A stretch of DNA of 64,000 nt from assembly GCF_024355225.1 (NCBI RefSeq), contig NZ_VCNH01000008.1:2914001-2978000 (forward strand). Direction: 5' to 3'. Source of the DNA: Roseovarius sp. M141. GTDB taxonomy: Bacteria > Pseudomonadota > Alphaproteobacteria > Rhodobacterales > Rhodobacteraceae. Below, in pieces: positions 7,436 to 16,518 of the stretch. The notes under the pieces are model-generated. The model was given only the letters and a program-made list of their open reading frames with translations, was not told the DNA's origin and ran no database searches. Position 1 is the stretch's first letter. Each line of letters opens with the position of its first letter. Position numbers and translations under genes: made by a program.

Positions 7436-10010
7436 AACCATGCCCCCCCGGGGAAGGCTGGCGCGCATCGTCGAACACCCGGCGTTCAAGATCGTCATTC
7501 CGCTCGTTATCGTGATGATCGCCGTTGTCGTCCTGCACAAGCTGGCCTCGCATGTGAAATGGGTCGACGTGAAGGCAGATCTTGCAGCGGCCTCTCCTGT
7601 GTCGCTGCTCAAGGCGATCGGCTGCACCCTGTTCAGTTTCATCGGGATCGCACTCTATGACGTGCTGGCCGTCCGCTCGGTCGCGCATGGCAAAGTTCCC
7701 TGGCGCATCGCGGCATTGGCCGGGTCCGCGGGTTACGCCATTTCCGGACTTCTTGGTGTCTCTTACCTGACCGGCACCGCCGTTCGCTACCGTGTCTATT
7801 CTGCCTTCGGCCTTGATCTGGCGCTGGTTGCAGGGATCATCACGGTGTCGTGGACGGGCTTTCTGGCTGGTCTGGCGCTGGTATTCGGCGTGATGCTGTG
7901 CTTCCATCCGAATGGTCTCAGCGCCGTGCTTCCGTTGTCACCGGCAGTCGAGATGGCTATCGGAATCGCAATTCTGATTGCGCTGGCTGCGTATCTCATC
8001 TGGCTTGCTACCGGCAAACGTCGGCTGAAGGTGGGCCATTTCGGGATGACCCTGCCCAATGCGAAGGTCGGGGCGCTGCTGACGGGCGCGGGCGTTCTGG
8101 ATCTGACCGGCGCGGCAATGACACTCTATGTTCTGATGCCCGGCGACATGGCGCAGAACCTGCCATATTTCCTCACGATCTTCTTCGGTGCGGTCGGCCT
8201 CGGGATGCTCAGCCATTCTCCCGGCGGGCTGGGCGTGTTCGAGGCGGCGATCATCGCCGGGCTTGGTGCCGCAGGGCGGTCCGATGTTCTGGCTTCGCTT
8301 CTGCTCTATCGTCTTATCTATACGATACTTCCTTTTGTCATAGCCGTTGCCGGCCTTGGTCTGGCAACGGCACTGGAGCGGCGGCACGCATTGACCGGAG
8401 GGGCGCGCATCGCCTGGCAGGCCTGTCGTCCGTTGGTTCCGCCCCTCGCGGCGGGCATCGCGCTGCTGGCGGGCATCATCCTTCTGGTGTCAGGTAACCT
8501 GCCGGCAGAGCAATCACATCTGGGAATATTGCGCGAGATCCTTCCGCTCTCGTTCGTCGAGGCCTCGCACCTTGTGGGAAGCATCACGGGGTTGCTGCTG
8601 CTTGTCGTGGCGCGCGGTCTTTACCGTAAACTCTATCGCGCATGGGTCTTTGCGATGGGGCTGCTCGTCGTTGGTCTGGCCGCATCGCTGTTCAAGGGGC
8701 TGGACTGGAAGGAATCCCTTTCGATGCTTGCGACCCTGGCCGCGCTCGGGCTGTTCCGCCCCGCCTTCTACCGCGCCGAGGGTGCGTCGGTCCTGCGCCT
8801 CGATGCGCGGTGGCTGATCAGCATCACTGCGTTGTCGGGCGCAGTGTTCTGGATCGGCCTCTTTGCACATTCTCATGTGCCGTATCAGAACGCGCTTTGG
8901 TGGGATTTCAGTTGGCACGGTGATGCGTCACGCTTCCTGCGTGCAAGCCTTGCGGGTGCGGTCATCCTCAGCGTGATCACCTTCAATTCCCTGCTCACCG
9001 GCAAATCTGCGAAGGCGCGACCTCAGCCGATTCCGGACGTGGTGCGCGCGCTGGTCGCAGTCAGCGAAGATACCGAAGCAGGGATTGCACTGACCGGCGA
9101 CAAGGCGTTCCTGATCTCGGATGACGAACGCGCGTTCATTGCCTACGCTGACACCGGGCGCTCGCTGATCGCCAAGGGCGACCCGATCGGTGATCCAACA
9201 TCCGGCAAACAGCTGATCTGGAGGTTGCGCGAAATGGCAGACCGCCAAGGGCGACGATGCGCATTCTACTCGGTCTCGCCTGCCTACCTGCCGACCTATC
9301 TGGATCTGGGCCTTTCGATCCTGAAGATCGGGGAAGTCGCCCGCGTCGATCTGCAAGGGTTCACTCTGGATGGCGCCTCTCGAAAGGATCTGCGCCAAGC
9401 CCGCAACCGTGCGGCGCGCGATGGTTTTGTATTTGAAGTGATCCCGGCATCGGACCTCGCCCCCGTGATGGCCGAGTTGCGCGCCATCTCGGATGCCTGG
9501 CTCGAACACAAGCAGGGCGAGGAAAAGGGGTTTTCCCTTGGTGCTTTTGAGGAAGGGTATATCGCGAATTTCGACGCCGCTGTCCTGCGGGACCCGACCG
9601 GCAGGATCGCCGCCTTCGCCAACCTGTTCAAGGGCGCGAACCTGCACGAATTGTCGCTGGATCTGATGCGCTACCGCCCGGACGGCCCCGGGTTCGCCAT
9701 GGATGCGCTCTTTGCCGAGTTGATGCTCTGGGGCACGGCAGAGGGATATCACTGGTTTTCGCTGGGCGCCGCGCCCTTCTCGGGCATCGAAAGCAGGCAG
9801 CTTGCGCCGATCTGGAACCGTATCGGCGGCTTCGTCTTTGAACATGGCGAACATTTCTACAATTTCGAGGGTCTGCGCAGCTTCAAAGAGAAATTCAACC
9901 CCGAGTGGACCCCCAACTATCTGGCGTGCCCCGGTGGTTTGGCTGCGCCGCAAATCCTCTACGAGGTAAACGTTCTGGTTTCAGGCGGCTTTCGCGGCCT
10001 GGGGAAATAG
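7422..10010 (+). CDS. mprF: Bifunctional phosphatidylglycerol lysyltransferase/flippase, MprF-like
   Basis: An 862-residue protein starting MAVAETMPPRGRLARIVEHP, with GGAGGAG upstream. The N-terminal ~550 residues hold around 13-14 membrane helices, including the UPF0104 flippase block (SHSPGGLGVFEAAIIAGLGA). The C-terminal ~310 residues form the DUF2156 GNAT-like synthetase domain (FLISDDERAFIAYADTGRSL, ARVDLQGFTLDGASRKDLRQ and WFSLGAAPFSGI). MprF adds an amino acid from aminoacyl-tRNA to phosphatidylglycerol and flips the product, giving resistance to cationic peptides. Whether the donor is Lys- or Ala-tRNA cannot be read here. It lies in the envelope cluster upstream of cyo. Confidence 0.88.
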   Translation: MAVAETMPPRGRLARIVEHPAFKIVIPLVIVMIAVVVLHKLASHVKWVDVKADLAAASPVSLLKAIGCTLFSFIGIALYDVLAVRSVAHGKVPWRIAALAGSAGYAISGLLGVSYLTGTAVRYRVYSAFGLDLALVAGIITVSWTGFLAGLALVFGVMLCFHPNGLSAVLPLSPAVEMAIGIAILIALAAYLIWLATGKRRLKVGHFGMTLPNAKVGALLTGAGVLDLTGAAMTLYVLMPGDMAQNLPYFLTIFFGAVGLGMLSHSPGGLGVFEAAIIAGLGAAGRSDVLASLLLYRLIYTILPFVIAVAGLGLATALERRHALTGGARIAWQACRPLVPPLAAGIALLAGIILLVSGNLPAEQSHLGILREILPLSFVEASHLVGSITGLLLLVVARGLYRKLYRAWVFAMGLLVVGLAASLFKGLDWKESLSMLATLAALGLFRPAFYRAEGASVLRLDARWLISITALSGAVFWIGLFAHSHVPYQNALWWDFSWHGDASRFLRASLAGAVILSVITFNSLLTGKSAKARPQPIPDVVRALVAVSEDTEAGIALTGDKAFLISDDERAFIAYADTGRSLIAKGDPIGDPTSGKQLIWRLREMADRQGRRCAFYSVSPAYLPTYLDLGLSILKIGEVARVDLQGFTLDGASRKDLRQARNRAARDGFVFEVIPASDLAPVMAELRAISDAWLEHKQGEEKGFSLGAFEEGYIANFDAAVLRDPTGRIAAFANLFKGANLHELSLDLMRYRPDGPGFAMDALFAELMLWGTAEGYHWFSLGAAPFSGIESRQLAPIWNRIGGFVFEHGEHFYNFEGLRSFKEKFNPEWTPNYLACPGGLAAPQILYEVNVLVSGGFRGLGK

Positions 10011-10019
10011 GAAACGGCC

Positions 10020-10340
10020 ATGATCATCAATTTTGAAACCCATGCATCCAACGAGCGCACCTTTCTGGCGTGGGTCCGCACGGCTGTCGCCATCGTCGGC
10101 TTCGGGCTGGCGGCGGCGCGGCTTGGCAACCAGCCGTCGCCGTTCTGGTCCGAAACCTTGATGCTGGGCGCCGGGGCCGCGGTCATCCTGATCGCGTGGG
10201 TCAGAATGCGCCATGTGCGCAGACGGATTGAGCGCCCTGACCGCCTGCCAGACGACGGGGCGCCGGCCGAGCTGTTTCTGATACTCTTGGTTGTCGCTCT
10301 CTTCATGCTTTTGGGCAGCTTTGCAATTCATGTCAGTTGA
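10020..10340 (+). CDS. DUF202/YidH family membrane protein
   Basis: A 106-residue protein. FETHASNERTFLAWVRTAVA is the family signature (the N-E-R-T-F-L-x-W-x-R-T motif), followed by helices near residues 20-38, 50-62 and 82-103. DUF202 proteins (YidH/YidG) are small inner-membrane proteins of unknown function. The gene starts nine bases after mprF and overlaps the next gene by 11 bases, indicating one transcript. Confidence 0.85.
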   Translation: MIINFETHASNERTFLAWVRTAVAIVGFGLAAARLGNQPSPFWSETLMLGAGAAVILIAWVRMRHVRRRIERPDRLPDDGAPAELFLILLVVALFMLLGSFAIHVS

Positions 10341-10977
10341 CACACAAAAAGCCCGCTGGGCGCTGCATTTGGTTGGACCTTTGATCATTCGGTTGCGGTT
10401 CACGATCCTGTTTCTGCTCACCATGCTGATTGCCAATCTGCTTGCTGGCAGCCTTGGCCGAGATCTACCGGACGGGAGTCTTGCGGATTGGGGCATCGGA
10501 CATGACAGCGTGCTTTCGGGCGAGGTTTTTCGCTTGATCACCAGCATCTTCCTGTCGCATGACGCCGACATGTTCGGTCGGCAGGTTGTCTTTGCCGCAG
10601 CCGCCATCGGTTACACCGAATGGACGCGCGCAAGCGCTGTCACAGCCCTTCTCTTCTTCGGCCTCGATATTGCTGGAACCTTGATATTGCTCGCATGCGT
10701 GGGCTGGGCTGCGGGCTGGGTCGATCTGACATCGATGAACGATGTCGGCATGTCCATTGGCGGCTTCGGCCTGATCGGTGTGGCCATCGCGCAATGGCGC
10801 GGCAAGTGGCTGCTGCTGTCGGTGATCCTGCTGGCGATCATGGCGAAATTCAGCATCGAGCCGGATCTTCTTGCCGATGGGGGGCATGTGTTGGCACTGC
10901 TGCTCGGATTTGCCGTGCACAGGTTCCTGCCGCTCTCGCGCTTGAAACGTTCAAGGGGACCTCAAAATGCACGTTAA
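10330..10977 (+). CDS. Rhomboid-like integral membrane protein (predicted inactive)
   Basis: A 215-residue protein starting MSVDTQKARWALHLVGPLII, with about six membrane helices. The layout resembles the rhomboid fold: an N-terminal loop (SGEVFRLITSIFLSHDADMF), a glycine-rich helix (MSIGGFGLIGVAIAQWRGK) and a C-terminal GGHVLALLLGFAVHRF with the conserved His and Gly. The catalytic Ser of the G-x-S-G motif seems to be Gly, so proteolysis is unlikely. This is an inference from motif alignment by eye. It overlaps the DUF202 gene and the following small ORF. Confidence 0.6.
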   Translation: MSVDTQKARWALHLVGPLIIRLRFTILFLLTMLIANLLAGSLGRDLPDGSLADWGIGHDSVLSGEVFRLITSIFLSHDADMFGRQVVFAAAAIGYTEWTRASAVTALLFFGLDIAGTLILLACVGWAAGWVDLTSMNDVGMSIGGFGLIGVAIAQWRGKWLLLSVILLAIMAKFSIEPDLLADGGHVLALLLGFAVHRFLPLSRLKRSRGPQNAR

Positions 10978-11242
10978 GGGCGCCACGACAGAGAACACCG
11001 TTTCCACAGCAGCAGCGGCAGCGGCGCAAAGGGATCTGCTAAGGGCAGAGGTTTCCGGCTACAAGAATATCAGATTTTATGCCGACATGGCGCAAACTGA
11101 GCTTATTGCACAAAGGCACCACCTTGTCCCGCAAGGCGGCGCTTCGAACGGGCGGGCAAGCTGGCTCGCCCTGATATCGGGTGATGAACCTTCGGCCCGC
11201 CGGTGGGAACCGATCTATTGGAGGATAAATGATGTGGTGTAG
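10967..11242 (+). CDS. Hypothetical protein (91 aa), uncertain
   Basis: A 91-residue open frame starting MHVKGATTENTVSTAAAAAA. It overlaps the rhomboid-like gene by 11 bases and the 5' end of cyoA by about 11 bases, and an AGGGG lies before its ATG. Composition is unremarkable and no family is recognised; there is no membrane helix. The gap between its neighbours is about 250 bases and would otherwise be the cyo leader, so it may be a leader region rather than a gene. Confidence 0.3.
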   Translation: MHVKGATTENTVSTAAAAAAQRDLLRAEVSGYKNIRFYADMAQTELIAQRHHLVPQGGASNGRASWLALISGDEPSARRWEPIYWRINDVV

Positions 11243-12224
11243 GTGCGCGAAGCCAGGCAGGACGCGGAGCGGTCGCGCGCTGATTGCAGGATTGGCAGGC
11301 CTACCCTTCATGCTGTTATCCGCCTGTAGCGAGCAGCGCAGCAGTTTCCTCGACCCCGGCGGGCCGATCGCAGCCGCGCAGCGCGCGCATATGATCGAGG
11401 TGGTGGGGTGGACCATGATCGCCGTCTTGCCGGTCTTCGTTCTGGTGCCTCTCATGCTATGGCGATACCGATATCGCAACGACAAGGCGCGCTATACGCC
11501 GGACTGGGAATTCTCGGGCTGGCTCGACCTGCTCATGTGGGGGGTGCCGTTCATCATCGTGGTCGTGCTTTCGTCGATGCTGTGGAAAAGTACCCATGCG
11601 CTCGACCCTTACAAACCGATTGCCTCTGCCGAGGCGCCGTTAGAGGTGCAGGTCATCGGCCTCGACTGGAAATGGCTGTTCATCTACCCCGAACTGGGGA
11701 TCGCAACGGTCAACGAGATGGCGTTTCCGGTCGGCACGTCCGTCTCGTTCGTCCTTACCGCCGATACCGTCATGCAATCCTTCGTGATTGCGGCTCTGGC
11801 GGGCCAGATCTACGTGATGCCCGGCATGCGCACCCAGCTCCACGTCCTCGCGGACGAGCCTGGCGACTACGAAGGTGAGAACATGCAATTCAACGGTTTG
11901 GGATTCACCAAACAGAAATTCAGGGCTTTGGCGATGACTCCCGCGGATTTTTCCGCCTGGGTCGAAGAGGTCCGATCGCACGGTGTTGCGCTGGACGAGG
12001 CAACCTACGGACGTCTCGCTGTGGCGTCGACCGGGACGCAGGCGCATGACACGCTCGGCTCGCCGCAGATGCCCGCCGATGCCCTCTATTTCAACGCGGT
12101 CGAGGCCGCGCTCTTTGAAGGCGTGCTGCACAGGTATATGCGTGGCACCGCCGTGCCGCCTGCCCTCCAACCCGGAGCCGTGGGATATCTTCCCCCGCCC
12201 GCACCGACAGGAGAGAGCCAATGA
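11232..12224 (+). CDS. cyoA: Cytochrome o ubiquinol oxidase subunit II
   Basis: About 330 residues with a lipoprotein signal ending LPFMLLSAC (lipobox Cys). Two membrane helices follow (WTMIAVLPVFVLVPLMLWRY and LLMWGVPFIIVVVLSSMLWK). The periplasmic cupredoxin domain carries VQVIGLDWKWLFIYPE, with YVMPGMRTQLHVLADEPGDY and NMQFNGLGFTKQKFRALAMT, typical of CyoA. CuA ligands are absent, as expected for a quinol rather than cytochrome c oxidase. Two ATGs stand in tandem at 11229 and 11232; GGAGG spacing favours the second. It overlaps cyoB by four bases (ATGA). Confidence 0.93.
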   Translation: MWCRCAKPGRTRSGRALIAGLAGLPFMLLSACSEQRSSFLDPGGPIAAAQRAHMIEVVGWTMIAVLPVFVLVPLMLWRYRYRNDKARYTPDWEFSGWLDLLMWGVPFIIVVVLSSMLWKSTHALDPYKPIASAEAPLEVQVIGLDWKWLFIYPELGIATVNEMAFPVGTSVSFVLTADTVMQSFVIAALAGQIYVMPGMRTQLHVLADEPGDYEGENMQFNGLGFTKQKFRALAMTPADFSAWVEEVRSHGVALDEATYGRLAVASTGTQAHDTLGSPQMPADALYFNAVEAALFEGVLHRYMRGTAVPPALQPGAVGYLPPPAPTGESQ

Positions 12225-14329
12225 CCCCGGATCAGCCACTGAACTGGCTTCTCGGCCGTCTCGACCTTTCCGCGCTGCCGATATGGCAGGCGATCCAGAA
12301 CCCGACGGTCAGCGAACTGATCGGGGCCGGTGCGGGGATGATCGTGATCGTGGGGGGGCTCGCGGTGATCGCGTTCATTACGTGGCTGGGGGCGTGGCGC
12401 GCCCTGTGGTGCGATTGGCTGACCAGTACGGACCACAAGCGCATCGGCATAATGTACATCGTGCTGGCACTGGTGATGATGGCGCGCGGTGTGATCGAAG
12501 GCGCCCTGATGCGCACCCAGCAGGCGTTCGGCCTGCATGGCGGGTTCCTGGCGCCCGATCATTTCGCCGAACTTTTCACCACGCATGGCACGATCATGAT
12601 CTTCTTCGTGGCCATGCCGTTCATCGCCGGGGTGATCAACTACATCATGCCGCTCCAGATCGGCGCGCGGGACGTGGCATTTCCAGTGATGAACCAGGTC
12701 TCCCTTGGCCTGACCGCAACAGGCGCCGCACTGGTGATGATCAGCCTTGTGCTGGGCCGGTTCTCGACCGGGAGCTGGGCCGCCTACCCGCCTTATACCG
12801 GCCTTGATTTCAACCCCGGCACCGGACCGGATTACTGGATATGGTCGGTCGCCATTGCCGGGATCGGCACCACGTTGTCCGGTATCAACTTTGCCGTCAC
12901 GATCTACAAGGAGCGCGCGCCGGGGATGCACCTGTTCCGGATGCCGCTGTTTTGCTGGACGGTACTCTGTACCGCGATCATCATGATTTTCGCCATGCCG
13001 CCGCTGACCGTGGCAACCCTGATGCTGGCCGCCGACCGGTATCTGGACTTCCATTTCTTCACCAACGATCTGGGCGGCAACATGATGAACTACGTCAACC
13101 TCTTCTGGCTCTTCGGCCATCCCGAGGTCTACCTGCTCGTCCTGCCCGCCTACGGCATCTTTTCCGAGACAATCGCCACATTCTCGGGCAAGCGGCTCTA
13201 TGGCTATAACTCGCTCGTCTACGCAACGATGGCGATCTCGGTGCTCAGCTTCACCGTCTGGCTGCACCATTTCTTTACCATGGGGCAAAGCGCCAACGTG
13301 AACATCGCCTTCGGCATCGCCTCGATGTGCATCGCGGTGCCGACCGGCGTAAAGGTCTATGACTGGATGGCGACGCTGTTCCGCGGCCGGATCCGGATGA
13401 GCGTGCCGATGATCTATGCCACCGGGTTCTTCTTTCTCTTCGTGACCGGCGGGCTGACCGGCGTGATGCTGGCCAATCCGACGATCAGCTATCAGGTGCA
13501 TAACACCCTGTTTCTGGTCGCGCATTTCCACAACGTCATCATCCCCGGCGTCCTCTTTGGCCTGTTGTCCAGCTATCACTACTGGTTCCCGAAGGCGTTC
13601 GGATTTCGACTGCACGAGGGATGGGGGCGGGTCTCGGCGCTGCTGTGGATCTTCGGCTTCTCCTTCACGTTCTTTCCGCTCTATGTCCTCGGCTTCATGG
13701 GGATGCCCCGCCGATCGGCCAATTTCACCGATCCCGCGTTCGAGCCCCTGATGTTGGTCGCTCTGTTCGGCGCGTGCCTGATCCTGTCGGCACTTGCCAC
13801 ACTGCTGTTCCAGCTCTGGATCAGTATCCGTCAGCGAGAGAACCTCGCAGTTCCGCTGGGGGATCCGTGGAACGGACGAACCCTGGAATGGGCAACATCC
13901 TCGCCCCCGCCGCATTACAACTTTGCGATACTGCCCCAGGTGCGGGATCGCGATGATTTTGCCGATGCCAAGGCAACGGGCCGCGCCTATGAACAGCCGG
14001 ACCAGTACGAGGACATCGAGATGCCGAACAACACGGCACTCGGGATGATCCTGTGTCTGGCAGCGACAACGCTCGGGCTGTCGCTGGTCTTCTATATCTG
14101 GTGGCTCGCCATCCTGTGCGCTGCGATCATCCTTGTCGCGTGCGTCGCACGAACGTTCACTTTGTCCACGACCCACATCGTTCCAGCCGAGGAGGTCGCC
14201 GCCGAACATCGGGCATGGCTTGCCGCCGTCGAGGCCGGATCAGCCGTTACACGGCTCGATGAAGCGCGCACCGCCAACCGTGGGCTTGCGCAACTGGAGC
14301 GCCCCGATTTGATGAAGGCCGCACAATGA
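12221..14329 (+). CDS. cyoB: Cytochrome o ubiquinol oxidase subunit I
   Basis: A 702-residue haem-copper oxidase catalytic subunit. Visible landmarks are the low-spin haem region (TTHGTIMIFFVAMPFI), the CuB and cross-linked Tyr motif (FGHPEVYLLVLPAYGIFSE), the His pair (WLHHFFTMG) and the late helices with NTLFLVAHFHNVIIPG. It reduces O2 to water with electrons from ubiquinol and pumps protons. Its length matches CyoB, with extra helices relative to CtaD. It overlaps cyoA and cyoC by four bases each. A 707-codon open frame on the opposite strand is a shadow. Confidence 0.95.
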   Translation: MTPDQPLNWLLGRLDLSALPIWQAIQNPTVSELIGAGAGMIVIVGGLAVIAFITWLGAWRALWCDWLTSTDHKRIGIMYIVLALVMMARGVIEGALMRTQQAFGLHGGFLAPDHFAELFTTHGTIMIFFVAMPFIAGVINYIMPLQIGARDVAFPVMNQVSLGLTATGAALVMISLVLGRFSTGSWAAYPPYTGLDFNPGTGPDYWIWSVAIAGIGTTLSGINFAVTIYKERAPGMHLFRMPLFCWTVLCTAIIMIFAMPPLTVATLMLAADRYLDFHFFTNDLGGNMMNYVNLFWLFGHPEVYLLVLPAYGIFSETIATFSGKRLYGYNSLVYATMAISVLSFTVWLHHFFTMGQSANVNIAFGIASMCIAVPTGVKVYDWMATLFRGRIRMSVPMIYATGFFFLFVTGGLTGVMLANPTISYQVHNTLFLVAHFHNVIIPGVLFGLLSSYHYWFPKAFGFRLHEGWGRVSALLWIFGFSFTFFPLYVLGFMGMPRRSANFTDPAFEPLMLVALFGACLILSALATLLFQLWISIRQRENLAVPLGDPWNGRTLEWATSSPPPHYNFAILPQVRDRDDFADAKATGRAYEQPDQYEDIEMPNNTALGMILCLAATTLGLSLVFYIWWLAILCAAIILVACVARTFTLSTTHIVPAEEVAAEHRAWLAAVEAGSAVTRLDEARTANRGLAQLERPDLMKAAQ

Positions 14330-14955
14330 AACACGCAACCCTCCATCCGGGCATTAATCTGGGGTCCCATCACGGCACGGCGCACGACAGGGCCGAAACG
14401 GTGCTCTTCGGCTTCTGGGTTTTCCTGATGAGCGATCTCATCATCTTTGGCCTGATGTTCGCAACCTATGTCACGATGGCGACCCCCATCGGCATGGCCG
14501 GCGGGCCGGGACCCAAGGACGCGTTCGATCTGGGCAGCATCCTTGCGCAGACGATGATCCTGCTGAGCAGTAGCCTGACCTTCGGCATCGCGTCACTTGC
14601 GATGCGGCATAAACAGAGTCGCAGGCGCGTCGCGCTCTGGCTGTGCATCACTCTTGGGCTTGGCCTTGCATTTCTTACGCTGGAGGTCCGCGATTTGCGC
14701 CATATGGCAGAGATCGGCGCAGGTCCGTCGCGCAGCGGGTTTCTGTCGGCCTTCTGGGGGCTGGTGCCACTTCATGGCCTTCACGTCACGACGGGATGCC
14801 TTTGGATCATCATTATGCTGATCCAGATGCGGATTTTCGGCATGGCCGACATCATCAAGACGCGGCTGTTGCGGCTGGGCCTGTTCTGGCACTTCCTCGA
14901 TCTGGTGTGGATCGGAATATTCACCATCGTCTATCTCGTGGGGCTGAGCGCATGA
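14326..14955 (+). CDS. cyoC: Cytochrome o ubiquinol oxidase subunit III
   Basis: A 209-residue protein with five hydrophobic helices. The first is LFGFWVFLMSDLIIFGLMFA, and later segments include FWGLVPLHGLHVTTGCLWII and LFWHFLDLVWIGIFTIVYLV. These match the five-helix CyoC form of subunit III. It stabilises the oxidase core. It is coupled to cyoB and cyoD by ATGA overlaps. Confidence 0.93.
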   Translation: MKHATLHPGINLGSHHGTAHDRAETVLFGFWVFLMSDLIIFGLMFATYVTMATPIGMAGGPGPKDAFDLGSILAQTMILLSSSLTFGIASLAMRHKQSRRRVALWLCITLGLGLAFLTLEVRDLRHMAEIGAGPSRSGFLSAFWGLVPLHGLHVTTGCLWIIIMLIQMRIFGMADIIKTRLLRLGLFWHFLDLVWIGIFTIVYLVGLSA

Positions 14956-15257
14956 ACGATCCTGATTTCAAACGCGAGTTGCGCAGCTATCTCACCGGGT
15001 TCGGTCTTGCCCTCACCCTGACGCTGATCCCGTTTGGCTTTGTCTTTCACGGCGGGCTCGCGCAGGGAACGGTGCTGATGGTGATTTTTGTCTGTGCGCT
15101 GGCGCAGGCGGTCGTCCATCTGCGGTTCTTTCTGCATATCGACCTGTCGCGCCAGAAACGCGAGGATCTGCAACTGATACTTTTTTCACTACTCTTACTG
15201 GCTATCATGTCCATCGGAACGATCTGGATCATGGCCAACCTTGCTACGCGGATGTAG
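14952..15257 (+). CDS. cyoD: Cytochrome o ubiquinol oxidase subunit IV
   Basis: A 101-residue protein starting MNDPDFKRELRSYLTGFGLA, with three membrane helices and the family segment CALAQAVVHLRFFLHIDLSR. CyoD assists assembly of the oxidase. It ends the operon: no cyoE (haem O synthase) follows, and the DNA passes directly into a mobile-element fragment at 15354. Confidence 0.92.
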   Translation: MNDPDFKRELRSYLTGFGLALTLTLIPFGFVFHGGLAQGTVLMVIFVCALAQAVVHLRFFLHIDLSRQKREDLQLILFSLLLLAIMSIGTIWIMANLATRM

Positions 15258-15353
15258 CGTGAGGATCGGCAAAACAGTTTGCGTAAAACCTGATGTGAAG
15301 AGCTTGGCGCTGTACGTCGTCAGGGTTTTTGGCACCAAAGGCAGCCCAAATTG

Positions 15354-15491
15354 GGCGATTGTATGCTTGACAAGCCCACGGTAAAATCCTTTATATAATT
15401 CAATAAGTTAGAGACATTCTCCATGTCCCTTCTCTCCGCCCCATACATGCACGACGAAGCAGCCGCCTTTGCTCACGTCGAGGCGATGCTG
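15354..15491 (+). mobile_element. Left-end fragment of an IS1595-family element
   Basis: 15354-15376 closely resembles the 23-bp terminal repeat of the complete element at 44837 (GGCGATTGTATGCTTGACAA here). The ATG at 15423 begins MSLLSAPYMHDEAAAFAHVE, nearly identical to the N-terminus of the transposase at 44906. Homology stops after EAMLE at about 15491, where the end of an IS3 element begins. Only the first ~23 codons of the transposase remain. Confidence 0.85.
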
Positions 15492-15523
15492 GAGTGCCCC
15501 CATCGGGTGGTCCAGTTTGAATG

Positions 15524-16360
15524 TTAGTGCATGGTCGGCCTCTGGTCTATTGGCATGATACTTTTCGGCGCCGGAGGGCGGTAGCCCAGAGCGCTATGTG
15601 GCCTGACCGTGTTATAGTGGCGGCGCCATCTTTCGATCAGGATCTGGGCTTCGCGTAGCGTGTAGAAGACCTCGCCGTTGAGCAGCTCGTCCCGAAACCG
15701 GGAATTGAAACTCTCACAGTAGCCGTTCTCCCAAGGTGATCCTGGTGCGATGAAGGCCGTCTTCGCGCCAACCGCGCCAATCCAGGCGCGCACCTTCTTG
15801 GCGATGAATTCCGCGCCATTGTCGGACCTTATGTATTCCGGCGGGCCGCGCAGGATGAACAGGTCGGTCAGGGCGTCAACCACATCGGTTGAGTTGAGCT
15901 TGCGTTTGACACGGATCACCAGTGCCTCCTTCGTGAATTCATCGATGATGTTGAGCGTGCGGAAAACCCGCCCGTCGTGGGTCCGATCCTGAACAAAGTC
16001 GTAAGACCAAACATGGTTCGGGCGCTCCGGCCGCAGCCGGACGCACGATCCGTCGTTCAGCCAGAGCCGTCCCTTCTTGGGTTGCTTTTGCGGAACTTTC
16101 AGCCCCTCCCGCCGCCAGATCCGTTCGACCCTTTTATGGTTCACATGCCAGCCGCTGTTGTTTAGCATCCCGGTGATCATGCGATACCCCCCGGTGATCA
16201 TGCGATACCCATAGCGTCCAAACTCTTCTGTCAGTGCGATGATGTCATCGGTCAGCCGCTCTTCGTCCGGCGGGCCACAGGGCACCTTGCGCTGTGTCGA
16301 GCGATGCTGACCCAATGTGCGGCAAACCCGGCGCTCAGATACGCTGAGGGTTTGCCGCAC
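15524..16360 (-). CDS. IS3-family transposase OrfB, with internal 7-residue duplication
   Basis: A 278-residue OrfB with an HTH_21-like N-terminal part and an rve integrase core. Catalytic acidic residues are seen in HVWSYDFVQDRT, YIRSDNGAEFIAKKV and GYCESFNSRFRDEL; the C-terminal motif is HYNTVRPHSALGYRPPAP. Near residue 55 the sequence reads YGYRMITGGYRMITGML. The doubled GYRMITG comes from a 21-bp direct duplication (16170-16190 and 16191-16210). OrfB is normally made by frameshifting from OrfA, which here is only a fragment, so expression is doubtful. Confidence 0.85.
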   Translation of the reverse strand: MRQTLSVSERRVCRTLGQHRSTQRKVPCGPPDEERLTDDIIALTEEFGRYGYRMITGGYRMITGMLNNSGWHVNHKRVERIWRREGLKVPQKQPKKGRLWLNDGSCVRLRPERPNHVWSYDFVQDRTHDGRVFRTLNIIDEFTKEALVIRVKRKLNSTDVVDALTDLFILRGPPEYIRSDNGAEFIAKKVRAWIGAVGAKTAFIAPGSPWENGYCESFNSRFRDELLNGEVFYTLREAQILIERWRRHYNTVRPHSALGYRPPAPKSIMPIDQRPTMH

Positions 16361-16392
16361 ATGGTCAATGCACTGTCTGCGGCGGGAAGGGC

Positions 16393-16507
16393 TTAGAAGT
16401 TCCCCCGGGCGGCCTCGGTCAGGATCATCTTGTCCAGCGTCAGATCCGACACGGCGCGCCTCAGCCGGGTATTCTCACCGGAACCGAGATTTGCGGACTG
16501 CACCGGC
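16393..16507 (-). pseudogene. IS3 OrfA C-terminal fragment
   Basis: The minus strand just upstream of orfB reads SANLGSGENTRLRRAVSDLT then LDKMILTEAARGNF and a stop. This is the leucine-zipper tail of IS3-type OrfA. Homology ends near 16507, where IS1595-like transposase sequence on the plus strand begins. The helix-turn-helix part of OrfA is missing. Confidence 0.75.
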
Positions 16508-16518
16508 ACGATCTTTTC

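Larger units (their letters stand above)
15491..16510 (-). mobile_element. Truncated IS3-family element
   Basis: An IS3-type element reading leftward: the tail of orfA (16393-16507), complete orfB (15524-16360) and a terminal sequence (GGTCCAGTTTGAATG region, about 15491-15523). The left terminus abuts the IS1595 fragment, and the orfA side is cut by an IS1595-type transposase fragment. The element has therefore lost its upstream end and most of orfA. A second relic of the same kind of terminus is at 38231-38297. Confidence 0.8.

Noticed and set aside
12086..14209. 707-codon open frame on the minus strand
   Set aside because: It is a shadow of cyoB: low-complexity, His/Gln/Arg-rich translation with no domain. 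High GC at third positions opens the antisense frame.
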